From: Flavobacterium jumunjinense
GTDB taxonomy: Bacteria; Bacteroidota; Bacteroidia; Flavobacteriales; Flavobacteriaceae
Reading direction: 5' to 3'
Assembly (NCBI RefSeq): GCF_021650975.2
Contig: NZ_CP091285.1
Location: 2,232,001-2,296,000, forward strand
DNA: 64,000 nucleotides
Below are positions 51,850 through 61,839 of the stretch, piece after piece. Every line of letters starts with the position of its first letter. The first letter of the stretch is position 1. The position numbers and the translations under genes are program-made. The notes beneath the pieces were generated by a model. It ran no database searches and was not told where the DNA came from. It worked only from the letters and a program-made list of their open reading frames with translations.

Positions 51850-53805
51850 TTATTCGGGTTTCACAATAATGACAAATTCACTTCGTCTATTGATTTGATG
51901 TTCATCGTCTGAACATTTGTGATCTGTACAGTCTACTTTTGGTTTTGTTTCTCCAAAACCTTTAGCTGTAATTCTAGTTGATTCAATTCCTTTATCAACT
52001 AGATAGTTCATTGTAGAAGTAGCTCTTTCTTGAGAAAGCTTGTTGTTATATTCTATGGTTCCTCTTTCATCAGTATGAGAACCAATTTCTATATTAATAA
52101 GGGGATAACGATTTAATTTATCAATTAATTTGTCTAAATGTACTTGTGCATCTATTCGAATATTTGATTTGTCAAAATCAAATAAAATCTCTGGTAAATC
52201 AAACATTAAAACACCATTATCGGTTATTACTCTAGGATCTCCTTGTTCTGCGATTAATTCTTCTAAGAATGTTTTTGGAATTTTTTTAATCTTAATAATT
52301 TGCTCTGTTTCGGCGATTCCGTTATCTAGAATTGTAAATGTTTTTTCTGCAGGAATATATTCAGGGTAATAAGCGCTTAATTTATAGGTTCCTGGTTTTA
52401 AAACGAAAAGGAATTCTCCATTTGTAGTAATGGTTGTTTCGTTTATTTTGTTTCCTTTTTCATCAAATAAGAAAACCGAAGCACCTGTAACAATATAATC
52501 GGTTGCGTCATCTAAAACTGTTCCATGAACATAATATTTAAAATCGTCTAATGGTACAGTTTGTGAAAAACTATAAATGTCATCATCTCCTTTTCCGTCT
52601 GCTCTATTTGAAGCGAAAAAGCCACTTTTGGTTGTCTCATCATAAATTAATGAGAAATCATCAGAATTAGTATTTATAGGAAGACCTAAATTTAATGGCT
52701 TGGAATATGTTTCATTGGTGATTTTTGTCATAAAAACATCTAATAGTCCAAAACCAGGATGTCCATCAGAAGAAAAGAATAATTTGTCCTCGTCGCTAAT
52801 AAATGGAAATTGTTCTCTGTTTTTTGTGTTTATTTCTTCACCAAGATTTATTGGTTTTCCGAAATTACCGTTAGAGTCAATGGAAACATAAAAAATATCG
52901 AAAGAACCTAATGATCCAGGTCTGTCGGAAGAAAAGTATAAACGATTATTTTCTTTATTTAATGAAGGATGCATTGTTGAAAAGTCATTTCCGTTAAAAG
53001 GTAATGAAGTAATGTTTTTCCAAACACCATCAATTAAATCGGCAGAGTAAATGCTTAATTGTGTAATTTTATTTTCGTCTTTTTCCCGTTTCCCGTTATT
53101 ACTGTTGTTTCTTGTAAAATATATTTTTTTTCCATCACTTGTAAAAGTAACATTTGCTTCATGAAGCTTGGAATTTAACTCTTTTGAAAAAGGATTAGAT
53201 AAACTGTCAAGACTATTTTTATTTATAGTGGCAACAAATAAGTCAAGGTAGGCTTGATCGTTCCATTTGTATTTTTTTGAAAATAAACCTCTGTTCTTTT
53301 TTGGAGAAGAATATACTAATTGATTTTTATAGAAACTCGGTCCAAAATCTGACTTTGAAGTATTAATTGCTTCGTTTTTTATTTCAAATTTATTACCTTG
53401 TTTTTTTATGCTTTCTAATTTATCAAGATTTGCTTTGTAAATAACTTCGGGAATGTCTTTTTCGTATATTTTCATCCATTTGTTAGACTCTTCAATCTTT
53501 CCAATTGCTTTTAGAGATTGTGCATAGCGAAAAATATAGTGATCTTCTATAGAATCCTTTTCTTTGGAAATGATTTTCTTATATAAATCGGATGCGTTTT
53601 TAAAATCGGAAATAAAATAATAAGAATCGGCTCCTTTTTTTAAAATTTTAGAATCAGAATTCCCACCTGATATTAATGTAGTATAAAGTTGTGCAGATTT
53701 TTCAAATGATGCTTTTGAGAAGTACTTGTCTGCTTTTTTGATTTGGCTTTCTTGAGCAAAAACGCTTATTGTTGCTAAGAGGTATATATAAAATATTTTT
53801 TTCAT
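51850..53805 (-). CDS. OmpA family protein with TPR, PD40 and carboxypeptidase-regulatory domains (PorE-like)
   Basis: 651 residues with a signal peptide (FYIYLLATISVFAQ). In order: TPR-like helices (about 20-125), a WD40-like beta-propeller with PD40 repeats (about 150-420; KIYFTRNN, NRLYFSSDRPGSLGSFDIFYV, DKLFFSSDGHPGFGLLDVFM), a CarboxypepD_reg-like fold (about 425-500) and a C-terminal OmpA peptidoglycan-binding domain (ILFDFDKSNIR, GSHTDERGTIEYN, NRRSEFVI). The plan matches the T9SS component PorE and its paralogues, which are paired with PorP/SprF proteins. It is 11 bp downstream of the PorP gene. Confidence 0.93.
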   Translation of the reverse strand: MKKIFYIYLLATISVFAQESQIKKADKYFSKASFEKSAQLYTTLISGGNSDSKILKKGADSYYFISDFKNASDLYKKIISKEKDSIEDHYIFRYAQSLKAIGKIEESNKWMKIYEKDIPEVIYKANLDKLESIKKQGNKFEIKNEAINTSKSDFGPSFYKNQLVYSSPKKNRGLFSKKYKWNDQAYLDLFVATINKNSLDSLSNPFSKELNSKLHEANVTFTSDGKKIYFTRNNSNNGKREKDENKITQLSIYSADLIDGVWKNITSLPFNGNDFSTMHPSLNKENNRLYFSSDRPGSLGSFDIFYVSIDSNGNFGKPINLGEEINTKNREQFPFISDEDKLFFSSDGHPGFGLLDVFMTKITNETYSKPLNLGLPINTNSDDFSLIYDETTKSGFFASNRADGKGDDDIYSFSQTVPLDDFKYYVHGTVLDDATDYIVTGASVFLFDEKGNKINETTITTNGEFLFVLKPGTYKLSAYYPEYIPAEKTFTILDNGIAETEQIIKIKKIPKTFLEELIAEQGDPRVITDNGVLMFDLPEILFDFDKSNIRIDAQVHLDKLIDKLNRYPLINIEIGSHTDERGTIEYNNKLSQERATSTMNYLVDKGIESTRITAKGFGETKPKVDCTDHKCSDDEHQINRRSEFVIIVKPE

Positions 53806-53816
53806 AGGAATTTCTT

Positions 53817-54755
53817 TTAGAAGAATCTAGGTGATTTATCGTATCCTTTATTGTTTAAAGTGTCAATGTTAAATAATAAAATTATTTCGTGCGAACCAGA
53901 ATTAAATCTACCTAAATTATTAATCGTATGATCATATGCGTACCCAATTCTCAATTGAGGTGTAATCTTGTAATTAACTAAGCCACTAAATGAATCATCA
54001 ATACGGTGAGCAACACCAATTTCGAATTGGTCATAAAACATGAAATTAGCTGTTATATCTGCAGATAAAGGAGCGTTTTGTACTAATTTTGTAATAAATG
54101 CAGGTTTGAACTTAATATTATCAGTAAGGTTGAATATATAACCACCTGTAAAAAAATAATGTAATTCATCGGTACCAATTGCGCTAATACCATTTGCTTC
54201 TTTAAGTTGCTTGTTTGGTAAAAAGTTTGGCACAGATAAGCCTAGGTAGTATTTGTCTGTAAAATAAAAAAGACCAGCACCTAAATTTAGAAAGGTTTCA
54301 TTTAGATTTTGAAAAGCATTATCAGTTCCAATTGAGTCGTCGTTCAACTGAAAACCATTGAAGTTAGTATTAAAGAAATTAACACCAGCTTTTAATCCTA
54401 TAGATAATTTTGCTTTTTTACTCAATGTAACTTTATAGCCTAAATCTGCGGAAAGTGTAGTTTCGTTTAAAACACCTTCGCCTAATTCGTCTTTAATAAC
54501 GTTTAACCCAGATTCTATTTTTTCGGATAAAGGGAAATGTGCAAATAGTGATGCTGTTGAAGGTGCTCCAACGGCTCCAACCCATTGCGATCTGTAAATT
54601 CCTCCGAGATTGATAACTCCTAAGTCATCTGTCGCGTATCCAGGGTTCACAATACTCATGTTGTACATGTATTGAGTGAATTGTGGGTCTTGTTGTGCAA
54701 AAGTAAAATGATTTGCTAACAACAAAAATGCGTATATGTATATTATTTTTTTCAT
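53817..54755 (-). CDS. PorP/SprF family T9SS membrane protein
   Basis: 312 residues with a signal peptide (FLLLANHFTFAQ), followed by QDPQFTQYMYNMSIVNPGYA, the family's N-terminal signature, and an outer-membrane barrel (MYDQFEIGVAHRIDDSFSGLVNYKI, LRIGYAYDHTI, HEIILLFNI). SprF-like proteins are needed for secretion of type B (CHU_C) cargo such as SprB. The ATG at 54755 is chosen; a TTG at 54761, directly after the upstream stop, is an alternative. It sits directly downstream of such a cargo gene. Confidence 0.93.
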   Translation of the reverse strand: MKKIIYIYAFLLLANHFTFAQQDPQFTQYMYNMSIVNPGYATDDLGVINLGGIYRSQWVGAVGAPSTASLFAHFPLSEKIESGLNVIKDELGEGVLNETTLSADLGYKVTLSKKAKLSIGLKAGVNFFNTNFNGFQLNDDSIGTDNAFQNLNETFLNLGAGLFYFTDKYYLGLSVPNFLPNKQLKEANGISAIGTDELHYFFTGGYIFNLTDNIKFKPAFITKLVQNAPLSADITANFMFYDQFEIGVAHRIDDSFSGLVNYKITPQLRIGYAYDHTINNLGRFNSGSHEIILLFNIDTLNNKGYDKSPRFF

Positions 54756-54761
54756 CTTCAA

Positions 54762-57518
54762 TTATCTGCTTAAATACAATCTTCCTTGTGTTGGTTTTTT
54801 TCCTTGAGAGTCGTTATAATGTAATATGTAGAAATAAACACCAGTTGGTAATATCTCGTTTCCTATCATGGTAGATTTATTAGATTTACCATTAAAGTTA
54901 GGTGTATTTATGTTTCCAGTATAAACTACATTTCCATAGCGATTATAAATTTCTAATGAAAAATTAGGGAATAAAACATCAATATTTTTGATATAGAATG
55001 TGTCGTTTAATCCATCGTCATTAGGAGAGAACCCATCTGGAATGAATAAATTAGGACAATTTGTTAAGTCTGCTGTAACTTCCAATCTGTTTATTCCTTC
55101 ACAACCACTTGAAGAGGTTAATGATGCATAATAAGTAGTTCCGTTTGTAATAGGGTCTGTTGAATCGTAAGCATTTCCTCCAGTAGGAGCATCATACCAA
55201 GTAATAGTTCCTGATGAAGTTATGTTTGCTGTTAAGCTAGCAATTGTAGGGTTTTCTATATCTTGAATGCAAAAAATATTTCCATTAGGAGAAAGTACAG
55301 GTGTGCCAGGATCGGTAATATTAAAACTGATTGGGTTGGCAGATAGATTGTTGTTTCCGCATAATGTAGTGTTGTTTATTATGTTTTGAATTATAATAGT
55401 AGTCGTTCCTCCATTTATCAATAACGTTGAAGGGATTGTAAAACTACCATTTCCTGAAGTAAATATTACCACTTCTGTGTTTGCGGTACTACTGTTGGCT
55501 CCAGATAGATCGTAAATAATTGTATAATTTCCATTTTGAAGGTTTGTTGCGTTTTGAATTGTAATTACTTCGGCATCTGAAATACAAATATCATCAGCAG
55601 AAATAATTGCGCCTGTCGTATCGGGTAATGGGTTTATTTCAAAAACATCTCCTATGTTTAAAGTGTTATTACTTGAACACTCACTAATGGAATTTGTTAG
55701 AATTGTAATTATTAAAGACGATGTCCCAGGTACTAAAATTCCAGAGGGTAGTGTGAATGTTGCATTTCCACCAGTGAAATTAACGTTGTTTTCGACTTGA
55801 TTTGGTGCATTTATTGCTCCCCAAATAGTATATGTCAAATTGTATAAGCCGTCAACAAGACTATTTGCTCCAGTAATAGATACAATCACATCGCTTCCGA
55901 AGCAAACATCGTCAATTGTAACTACCATATTTGCTCCGTTTGGTAACGGTAATACTTCAAAAGTGTCTGTTAGATTGGCAATTGTGGAGCAGCCTGAATC
56001 TTCATTTTCAATATTTGTAATTGTAATTGTATAGTTTCCAATAATAGATGTTAATGTATCTAATATCGAAAAAATTCCATTACCATTAGTAATAATAAGA
56101 CTTATTGTTTCTGTTGTTGTTATTCCGTTCGGATCAGTAATTGTGTAAGTGATTATGTATCTATCGTCAGATAATAAGATGTTAGAATTATTAATGTTAC
56201 TTATTATTGCTTGTCCAGTTTGTCCTAAACAAAAGTCTTCAACAGTAAGATTGGTATTGCTAATGTCTGGATTTTTGAGAATGTCAAAAGTAGTATTTAG
56301 ATTAGTTATTGGTCGAGTACAGTTTGTAACTGAACTCGTATTGGTTATGCTATTTATATTTAAAGTGGTTGTTCCAACAGTATTTACAAAAGTAGAGTTA
56401 ATAACGAAATTTCCTGAACCTGAACTAAAAGTTACATTGATTGTTTCTGTTCCAGTATTTGCACCTGTAAGATTGTAAGTTATGTTATAAGTGCCATCTG
56501 GAATTGGATTTGCTCCTTGAGTAATTGTAGCAGTTAGTGTAGTGGTGCTTAAATTATCAAAACAGATTGGACTTGGTAGAATGGTAATGGTTGATCCATT
56601 TATATCTAGAACAGGTTCAATTATGATTGCAATATTTGAAGAAGCAGGAGTACATATAGGATGGGTTGGATTTACATTATAAGTAAATGTGTATGTTCCA
56701 GGTCCAAAGTTTGTGAATATGTTTTGTATATTTATAAATGAATCTCCAGTACCAGATATTTCGCCTGTAGGAAAATTATCAGTCCAAAATCCGCCTCCAT
56801 CTTCTCCAGTTAATTGATTGAATAAATCTACGTTTGTTAAACCTGAGAAATCATCGGTTTCACAATATGTTAAATTCGTTGGCGTCCCAGATTCAGGTAA
56901 TGGATGTACAGTTAGTGAAACATTTGCTACTCTCGAAGGACAAGTTCCTACTGCTGGAACAGTATAAAAAAGATTATATGTTCCAATTCCTGCAAGTTGT
57001 GCGTTAAAGAAATTTCCAGTTATAGCGCCTGCTGGTCCTCCAGACCATACTCCATTAAAATGAGGATTAGGGCTGCTTCCAAGAAAACTAAATAATGGAA
57101 CGGAAGTATTGTTGTCGCAAGCTACTGCACTTGGATTGTTAACGCCAGGAAAACCACCAAGTGTCACTGTAATAATAGAGGTGTTGTCAGTGCAACCAGG
57201 AACTCCATTAATAGTGTATTGAAAGTTGTAGACTCCACCTTGTGTAGTTTGAAAAGTAGTTAATATACCTGTTACTGGATTGAAACCATTAGCGCTATTT
57301 ATATTTTGCCAAGTTCCGCCAGATGTTGCTGTTCCTAATAGGTTGAATAAATCAACCACTCCATTAGAATTGCCGATACCTTGATTGTATGTTTCTTTAT
57401 TACAAATGGTAATGGAATTGTCGCTTCCAGCGCATTGTGATTGAGCATTGGATTTAAAGAGTAGTATACCTAATATAAGTATAAGAAATCTTGTTTTTTG
57501 ATTTGTCGTATAATTCAT
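54762..57518 (-). CDS. Repeat-rich surface protein with T9SS type B (CHU_C) sorting domain
   Basis: 918 residues with a signal peptide (FLILILGILLFKSNAQS). The middle holds beta-rich Ig/SprB-like repeats, including four similar ~107-residue units starting near residues 322, 427, 536 and 643, each with a G-x-Y-x-I/L-x-Y core (DGTYNITYNLTGA, DGLYNLTYTIWGA, NGNYTIIYDLSGA) and a G-N-G-x-F strand. The last ~95 residues (from about 820) are the gliding-motility-associated C-terminal domain: IPDGFSPNDDGLNDTF, IYNRYGNVVY, LPTGVYFYILHY, GRLYLSR. It would be exported by the T9SS and attached to the surface. The cognate PorP/SprF and OmpA genes follow. Confidence 0.93.
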   Translation of the reverse strand: MNYTTNQKTRFLILILGILLFKSNAQSQCAGSDNSITICNKETYNQGIGNSNGVVDLFNLLGTATSGGTWQNINSANGFNPVTGILTTFQTTQGGVYNFQYTINGVPGCTDNTSIITVTLGGFPGVNNPSAVACDNNTSVPLFSFLGSSPNPHFNGVWSGGPAGAITGNFFNAQLAGIGTYNLFYTVPAVGTCPSRVANVSLTVHPLPESGTPTNLTYCETDDFSGLTNVDLFNQLTGEDGGGFWTDNFPTGEISGTGDSFINIQNIFTNFGPGTYTFTYNVNPTHPICTPASSNIAIIIEPVLDINGSTITILPSPICFDNLSTTTLTATITQGANPIPDGTYNITYNLTGANTGTETINVTFSSGSGNFVINSTFVNTVGTTTLNINSITNTSSVTNCTRPITNLNTTFDILKNPDISNTNLTVEDFCLGQTGQAIISNINNSNILLSDDRYIITYTITDPNGITTTETISLIITNGNGIFSILDTLTSIIGNYTITITNIENEDSGCSTIANLTDTFEVLPLPNGANMVVTIDDVCFGSDVIVSITGANSLVDGLYNLTYTIWGAINAPNQVENNVNFTGGNATFTLPSGILVPGTSSLIITILTNSISECSSNNTLNIGDVFEINPLPDTTGAIISADDICISDAEVITIQNATNLQNGNYTIIYDLSGANSSTANTEVVIFTSGNGSFTIPSTLLINGGTTTIIIQNIINNTTLCGNNNLSANPISFNITDPGTPVLSPNGNIFCIQDIENPTIASLTANITSSGTITWYDAPTGGNAYDSTDPITNGTTYYASLTSSSGCEGINRLEVTADLTNCPNLFIPDGFSPNDDGLNDTFYIKNIDVLFPNFSLEIYNRYGNVVYTGNINTPNFNGKSNKSTMIGNEILPTGVYFYILHYNDSQGKKPTQGRLYLSR

Positions 57519-57662
57519 AACAAATTAATATATGTAATTTCATGCAAAGTAACGCAATATTTATAAATTACTAACAATTTCAAGTTTAAAATGTTGATAA
57601 CTTAGTACTGGGTGTGGTTTTTTAATATTTAATTTCATAACCCTATTTTTTTAGGGGTGTTT

Positions 57663-57693
57663 TTTGAATTAATAATAAAATTAGATATATTTG
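57663..57693 (+). promoter_or_regulatory. Full consensus promoter for glnN
   Basis: TTTG (57663-57666), a 19-bp spacer and TATATTTG (57686-57693), with a ~40-base leader to the ATG at 57735. The same 216-bp gap also contains the divergent start region of the surface-protein gene. Confidence 0.8.
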
Positions 57694-57734
57694 CAATGTA
57701 AACATGAGGGTATAACTTTTAAAAACACAATTTT

Positions 57735-59924
57735 ATGTCAACTTTTCGCTTTAGTGCACTGAAAGAAACGGCTGGTAGAAAGCCAGTTTTTGTTGAAAAA
57801 TTAGAAAAAAAATCAATTATTTTTGGTAGCAATGTTTTTAATGATAAAGCAATGCGTCAGTTTTTAACGCCAGATGCGTATAAAGCAGTTCAGAATGCAA
57901 TACAACTTGGAACAAAAATAGACCGTAATGTTGCGGAATATGTTGCAATGGGAATGAAAGAATGGGCGTTAAATAAAGGTGTCACTCATTATACACACTG
58001 GTTTCAACCATTAACTGGAACAACTGCGGAAAAGCACGATGCTTTTTTTGAAACATCTATGGATGGTAGTGACCCAGTTGAAAAATTTGGAGGAACTCAA
58101 TTGGTACAACAAGAACCAGATGCTTCTTCATTTCCAAATGGAGGAATTAGAAATACTTTTGAAGCAAGAGGTTATACGGCTTGGGATCCAACATCTCCTG
58201 CGTTTATTTATGGAACTACTTTATGTATTCCAACTATTTTTGTGTCGTATACAGGAGAGGCTTTAGATAACAAAACACCTTTGTTAAGAGCGCTTCAAGC
58301 AATAGATCATGCAGCAACAGAAGTTGCTAAGTATTTTGATAAAAATGTTAAAAAAATTACACCAACTCTTGGTTGGGAACAAGAATATTTCTTAGTTGAT
58401 AGAGCTTTGGCTAATGCTAGACCTGACTTGTTAGCTACGGGAAGAACCTTATTAGGGCATACTGCAGCAAAAGGACAGCAATTGGATGATCATTATTTTG
58501 GGTCAATTCCTTCTCGTGCGTTAAATTATATGCGTGATTTAGAAAACGAATGTATGCTTTTAGGTATTCCAGTTAAAACACGTCATAATGAAGTTGCTCC
58601 AAGTCAATTTGAATTAGCTCCAATTTTTGAAGAAACTAATCTAGCTGTAGATCATAATTCCTTGTTGATGGATGTGATGCAAAAAGTTGCAGAACGCCAT
58701 GATTATAAGGTTTTGTTTCATGAAAAACCTTTTAAAGGAGTAAATGGTTCTGGGAAACATAACAACTGGTCGTTAGCTACAGATACTGGGATTAATTTGC
58801 TGTCTCCAGGGAAAACTCCAATGAGTAATTTGCAGTTTTTAACTTTCTTTATCAATACTATTAAAGCAGTTCATGATTATGAAGAATTAGTGCGTGCATC
58901 TATTGCGTCGGCTAGTAATGATCATCGTTTAGGGGCAAACGAAGCGCCACCTGCAATTATATCGGTATTTATCGGGCAACAATTAACTAAAGTATTAGCT
59001 GAATTAGAAGGTGTTACTAAAGGTAAATTGTCTCCTGAGGAGAAAACAGATTTAAAATTAAATGTTGTTGGTAAATTGCCAGATGTTTTATTGGATAATA
59101 CAGATAGAAACAGAACGTCTCCTTTTGCCTTTACAGGGAATAAATTCGAGTTTAGAGCAGTAGGTTCAACAGCGAATTGTGCAACATCAATGACGACTTT
59201 GAATGCAATTGTAGCAAAACAATTGAAAGACTTTAAGAAAGAAGTTGATGCATTAATTGAAACAAAGGAATTAAAGAAAGACGAAGCAATATTTAATGTT
59301 TTAAGAGAATATATTAAGCAGACTAAAAGCATTCTTTTTGAAGGAGATGGTTATAGTGAGGCATGGGAAGTGGAAGCTAAAAAACGTGGTTTGAGTAATC
59401 ATAAAACAACTCCTGAAGCACTTAAAGCTAAGGTTTCTAAAAAAGCAATGGATTTGTTTGAAGAGTTAGACATCATGAATCATGTTGAAGTGGAAGCTCG
59501 TTATGAAATTGAACTAGAAGAGTATACTAAGAAAATTCAAATTGAAGGTAGAGTTTTGGGAGATATTGCTCGCAATCACGTAGTGCCAACAGCAATTCGT
59601 TATCAAAATACTTTAATAGAAAATGTTAAGGGATTAAAAGAAATTTTCGGAAATGAATTCGAGAAAATCGGAAAAGAACAAATCTCATTAATTAGAGAAA
59701 TTTCTGAGCATATAGAAGGAATTAACACAAAGGTTGAAGCAATGACAGAAGAGCGTAAGAAAGCAAACACTATTGAAAGTGCTGTAGATATGGCGACTGC
59801 TTATTGTAATAATGTGAAACCATATTTTGAAGAGATTCGTTATCATGCTGATAAGTTAGAATTGCTTATTGATGACGAAATGTGGACATTAGTAAAATAT
59901 AGAGAATTGTTATTCGTTAGATAA
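57735..59924 (+). CDS. glnN: Glutamine synthetase type III
   Basis: 729 residues, the length of GSIII (GlnN). Makes glutamine from glutamate, ammonia and ATP. Seen: the GSIII N-terminus (FRFSALKETAGRKPVFV), LGWEQEYFLVDR (metal-binding Glu), TRHNEVAPSQFELAPIFEETN, GVNGSGKHNNWSLATD (ammonia/glutamate loop, NGSGKHNN) and NRTSPFAFTGNKFEFRAVGS. The C-terminal helical extension is characteristic of this type. Own consensus promoter; a GNAT gene follows after 8 bp. Confidence 0.97.
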   Translation: MSTFRFSALKETAGRKPVFVEKLEKKSIIFGSNVFNDKAMRQFLTPDAYKAVQNAIQLGTKIDRNVAEYVAMGMKEWALNKGVTHYTHWFQPLTGTTAEKHDAFFETSMDGSDPVEKFGGTQLVQQEPDASSFPNGGIRNTFEARGYTAWDPTSPAFIYGTTLCIPTIFVSYTGEALDNKTPLLRALQAIDHAATEVAKYFDKNVKKITPTLGWEQEYFLVDRALANARPDLLATGRTLLGHTAAKGQQLDDHYFGSIPSRALNYMRDLENECMLLGIPVKTRHNEVAPSQFELAPIFEETNLAVDHNSLLMDVMQKVAERHDYKVLFHEKPFKGVNGSGKHNNWSLATDTGINLLSPGKTPMSNLQFLTFFINTIKAVHDYEELVRASIASASNDHRLGANEAPPAIISVFIGQQLTKVLAELEGVTKGKLSPEEKTDLKLNVVGKLPDVLLDNTDRNRTSPFAFTGNKFEFRAVGSTANCATSMTTLNAIVAKQLKDFKKEVDALIETKELKKDEAIFNVLREYIKQTKSILFEGDGYSEAWEVEAKKRGLSNHKTTPEALKAKVSKKAMDLFEELDIMNHVEVEARYEIELEEYTKKIQIEGRVLGDIARNHVVPTAIRYQNTLIENVKGLKEIFGNEFEKIGKEQISLIREISEHIEGINTKVEAMTEERKKANTIESAVDMATAYCNNVKPYFEEIRYHADKLELLIDDEMWTLVKYRELLFVR

Positions 59925-59932
59925 TCTGTAAG

Positions 59933-60385
59933 ATGATTAAAATTGTAAAAACGAATTCTAAGAATGTTGATTTTATAGAATTGGTACGTCAATTGGATAT
60001 CTATCTCGCTGAAAAAGATGGTGAAGAGCATAGTTTTTACGATCAGTTTAATAAGATTGATTCAATAAATAATGTAATAGTATTGTATGATAATGATAGT
60101 GCTGTTGCTTGTGGAGCTATTAAAAAATATGATGATGATACCATGGAAGTGAAGCGAATGTTTACTAAACTAGAAGCAAGAGGTAAAGGTTTTGCTGGAA
60201 TAATAATTGATGAATTAGAAAAATGGGCTTTCGAACTGTCTTACAATAAATGTATATTAGAAACAGGTGTAAGGCAAAAAGAAGCGATCCAGTTTTATAA
60301 TAAAAGTAATTATAAAGTGATTCCTAATTACGGACAATATATAGGTGTTGAAAATAGTATTTGTTTTCAAAAAGAACTAATATAA
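59933..60385 (+). CDS. GNAT family N-acetyltransferase
   Basis: 150 residues. The acetyl-CoA binding motif is MFTKLEARGKGFAGIIIDELE (R-x-x-G-x-G/A), preceded by the VEVKRM-like strand (MEVKRMFT) and followed by CILETGVRQKEAIQFYNKSNYKVIP. Substrate unknown. The 8-bp gap after glnN suggests co-transcription, and a terminator follows. Confidence 0.9.
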   Translation: MIKIVKTNSKNVDFIELVRQLDIYLAEKDGEEHSFYDQFNKIDSINNVIVLYDNDSAVACGAIKKYDDDTMEVKRMFTKLEARGKGFAGIIIDELEKWAFELSYNKCILETGVRQKEAIQFYNKSNYKVIPNYGQYIGVENSICFQKELI

Positions 60386-60389
60386 TAGG

Positions 60390-60420
60390 AAACCTACTCA
60401 TTTTGAGTAGGTTTTTTTTT
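60390..60420 (+). terminator. Terminator after glnN and the GNAT gene
   Basis: Perfect 11-bp stem AAACCTACTCA/TGAGTAGGTTT (60390-60400 with 60404-60414), TTT loop, and a T run. Confidence 0.92.
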
Positions 60421-60473
60421 ACAGCATTTTTTTATATAGTAAAAATATTGTTACTTCGTATAAAAATTTAACT

Positions 60474-61292
60474 ATGAGAGTTGGTTTGTTGCTATTAATG
60501 TTATTTTTAATTAATGCAGTTTTTGCACAAGAGCAAATGTCTGTTTTTTTTGAAAGTAATAAGTATGAACTAAACGCAAAGGAAGAAGCGAAGTTAAAAG
60601 ACTGGATTAGTAAAAATAAAGCATCTAAAATTGTAGCTATTAATGGGTATACAGATGAAGTGGGTACATCTAGTTATAATGATAGTTTGGCTCAAAAAAG
60701 AGTTGATTTTGTTTTTGACTACATTAAAGATAAAATAAATATTAGAGGAGATTTTAAATCTAGAAGTTTTGGAGAAAAATTTGCTCAAACAGGAAATGAT
60801 GCAGAAAACAGAAGAACTACAGTTTTCTATATACTTGAAGAGGATCTTGAGAGAGAGAATGAAATTTTAGGTATAAAAGAAGTTTCAGATACAACAGTTG
60901 TTGATGAAAATGCTCCATTGCATGAAAAAATAAAGCATGCAAAAAAAGGCGATAAAATAATTTTAAAAAATATAAATTTTCATCAAAATACATTTGCAAT
61001 TACACAAGATTCCAATGGAGCATTATATGATTTGTTGTTTGTAATGCAAAATAATCCAACATTAAGAGTTCAAATACAAGGACATATTTGCTGTGTAGAT
61101 AAGGATAGAAGAAATTTGTCTTTAGAAAGAGCAAAACAAGTTAGACGGTTTTTGGTGTTTAAAGGAGTATCGCAACAAAGGGTTTTTGTTACCGGATTTG
61201 GGGTAACAAAGCCATTGCATTCAATACCTGAAGAAACAGAAGAAAAAGCTGCTGAAAATAGAAGAGTAGAGTTAGAAATTATTAGTAAATAA
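60474..61292 (+). CDS. Exported protein with two OmpA-like domains
   Basis: 272 residues with a signal peptide (LLLLMLFLINAVFAQ), no lipobox. Two OmpA-type peptidoglycan-binding domains occur in tandem. The first (about 22-120) has VFFESNKYELNAKEEAKL, INGYTDEVGTSSYND, RRTTVFYI. The second (about 160-270) has FHQNTFAITQDSNGALYDL, VQIQGHICCVDKDRRNLSLERA, NRRVELEII. Usually one such domain ends a longer protein; here the protein is nothing but the pair. A 2-bp gap separates it from the next gene. Confidence 0.87.
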   Translation: MRVGLLLLMLFLINAVFAQEQMSVFFESNKYELNAKEEAKLKDWISKNKASKIVAINGYTDEVGTSSYNDSLAQKRVDFVFDYIKDKINIRGDFKSRSFGEKFAQTGNDAENRRTTVFYILEEDLERENEILGIKEVSDTTVVDENAPLHEKIKHAKKGDKIILKNINFHQNTFAITQDSNGALYDLLFVMQNNPTLRVQIQGHICCVDKDRRNLSLERAKQVRRFLVFKGVSQQRVFVTGFGVTKPLHSIPEETEEKAAENRRVELEIISK

Positions 61293-61294
61293 AT

Positions 61295-61738
61295 ATGAAG
61301 AAAATATTTTTTATTTTGTTAGTTAGTGTATTGTTTATAAACTGTACAGATAAATGTGTAGAAGATAGTAAACCAATACCAGCAACATTTTTTGTTGAAA
61401 TAATTGACGAAACAACAGGAGAGAATGTTTTCGAAAATGAAACTTTTGCTGAAAACGATGTTAAAATAACAGACGTTATTGGTAATGATGTGTTGTATAA
61501 TTTTATTGCAGATATCAATACAATTCAATTGTTTCCTAAGACAACAATTGTAGCAAATAATATAGAAATAAAAATCACTTTGAATAATCAAACCACAATG
61601 ATTACAGAAGAGATTGTATTAAAATACAATGTAACTTCTCAAAAAGAAGAATGTTACACTTCTTATAGTTTTACGAATATTTTATTTCCAAATAATGACT
61701 CAGAATTAGTTAAAGGAGTGCTTAAAGTGAAAATTTAG
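61295..61738 (+). CDS. Small lipoprotein of unknown function
   Basis: 147 residues. Lipoprotein signal MKKIFFILLVSVLFINC with Cys17. The rest is strand-rich (FFVEIIDETTGENVF, IEIKITLNNQTTMI, SYSFTNILFPNNDSELVKGVLKVKI) without a motif I recognise. It follows the tandem-OmpA gene by 2 bp, so the two products probably act together in the outer membrane or periplasm. Confidence 0.75.
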   Translation: MKKIFFILLVSVLFINCTDKCVEDSKPIPATFFVEIIDETTGENVFENETFAENDVKITDVIGNDVLYNFIADINTIQLFPKTTIVANNIEIKITLNNQTTMITEEIVLKYNVTSQKEECYTSYSFTNILFPNNDSELVKGVLKVKI

Positions 61739-61781
61739 GCAGTTTTCTAATGTCAAATTTCTAAGTTTTAATTTAAAAAAC

Positions 61782-61789
61782 TATCTTTG
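61782..61789 (+). promoter_or_regulatory. -7 promoter element (TATCTTTG) for purM
   Basis: Fits TAnnTTTG, 50 bases before the ATG at 61840; no clear -33 partner. Confidence 0.5.
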
Positions 61790-61839
61790 CGCAACAACTA
61801 TAAACTGAAACTTTTCAGTTTAAAACAACACTACTTTCA

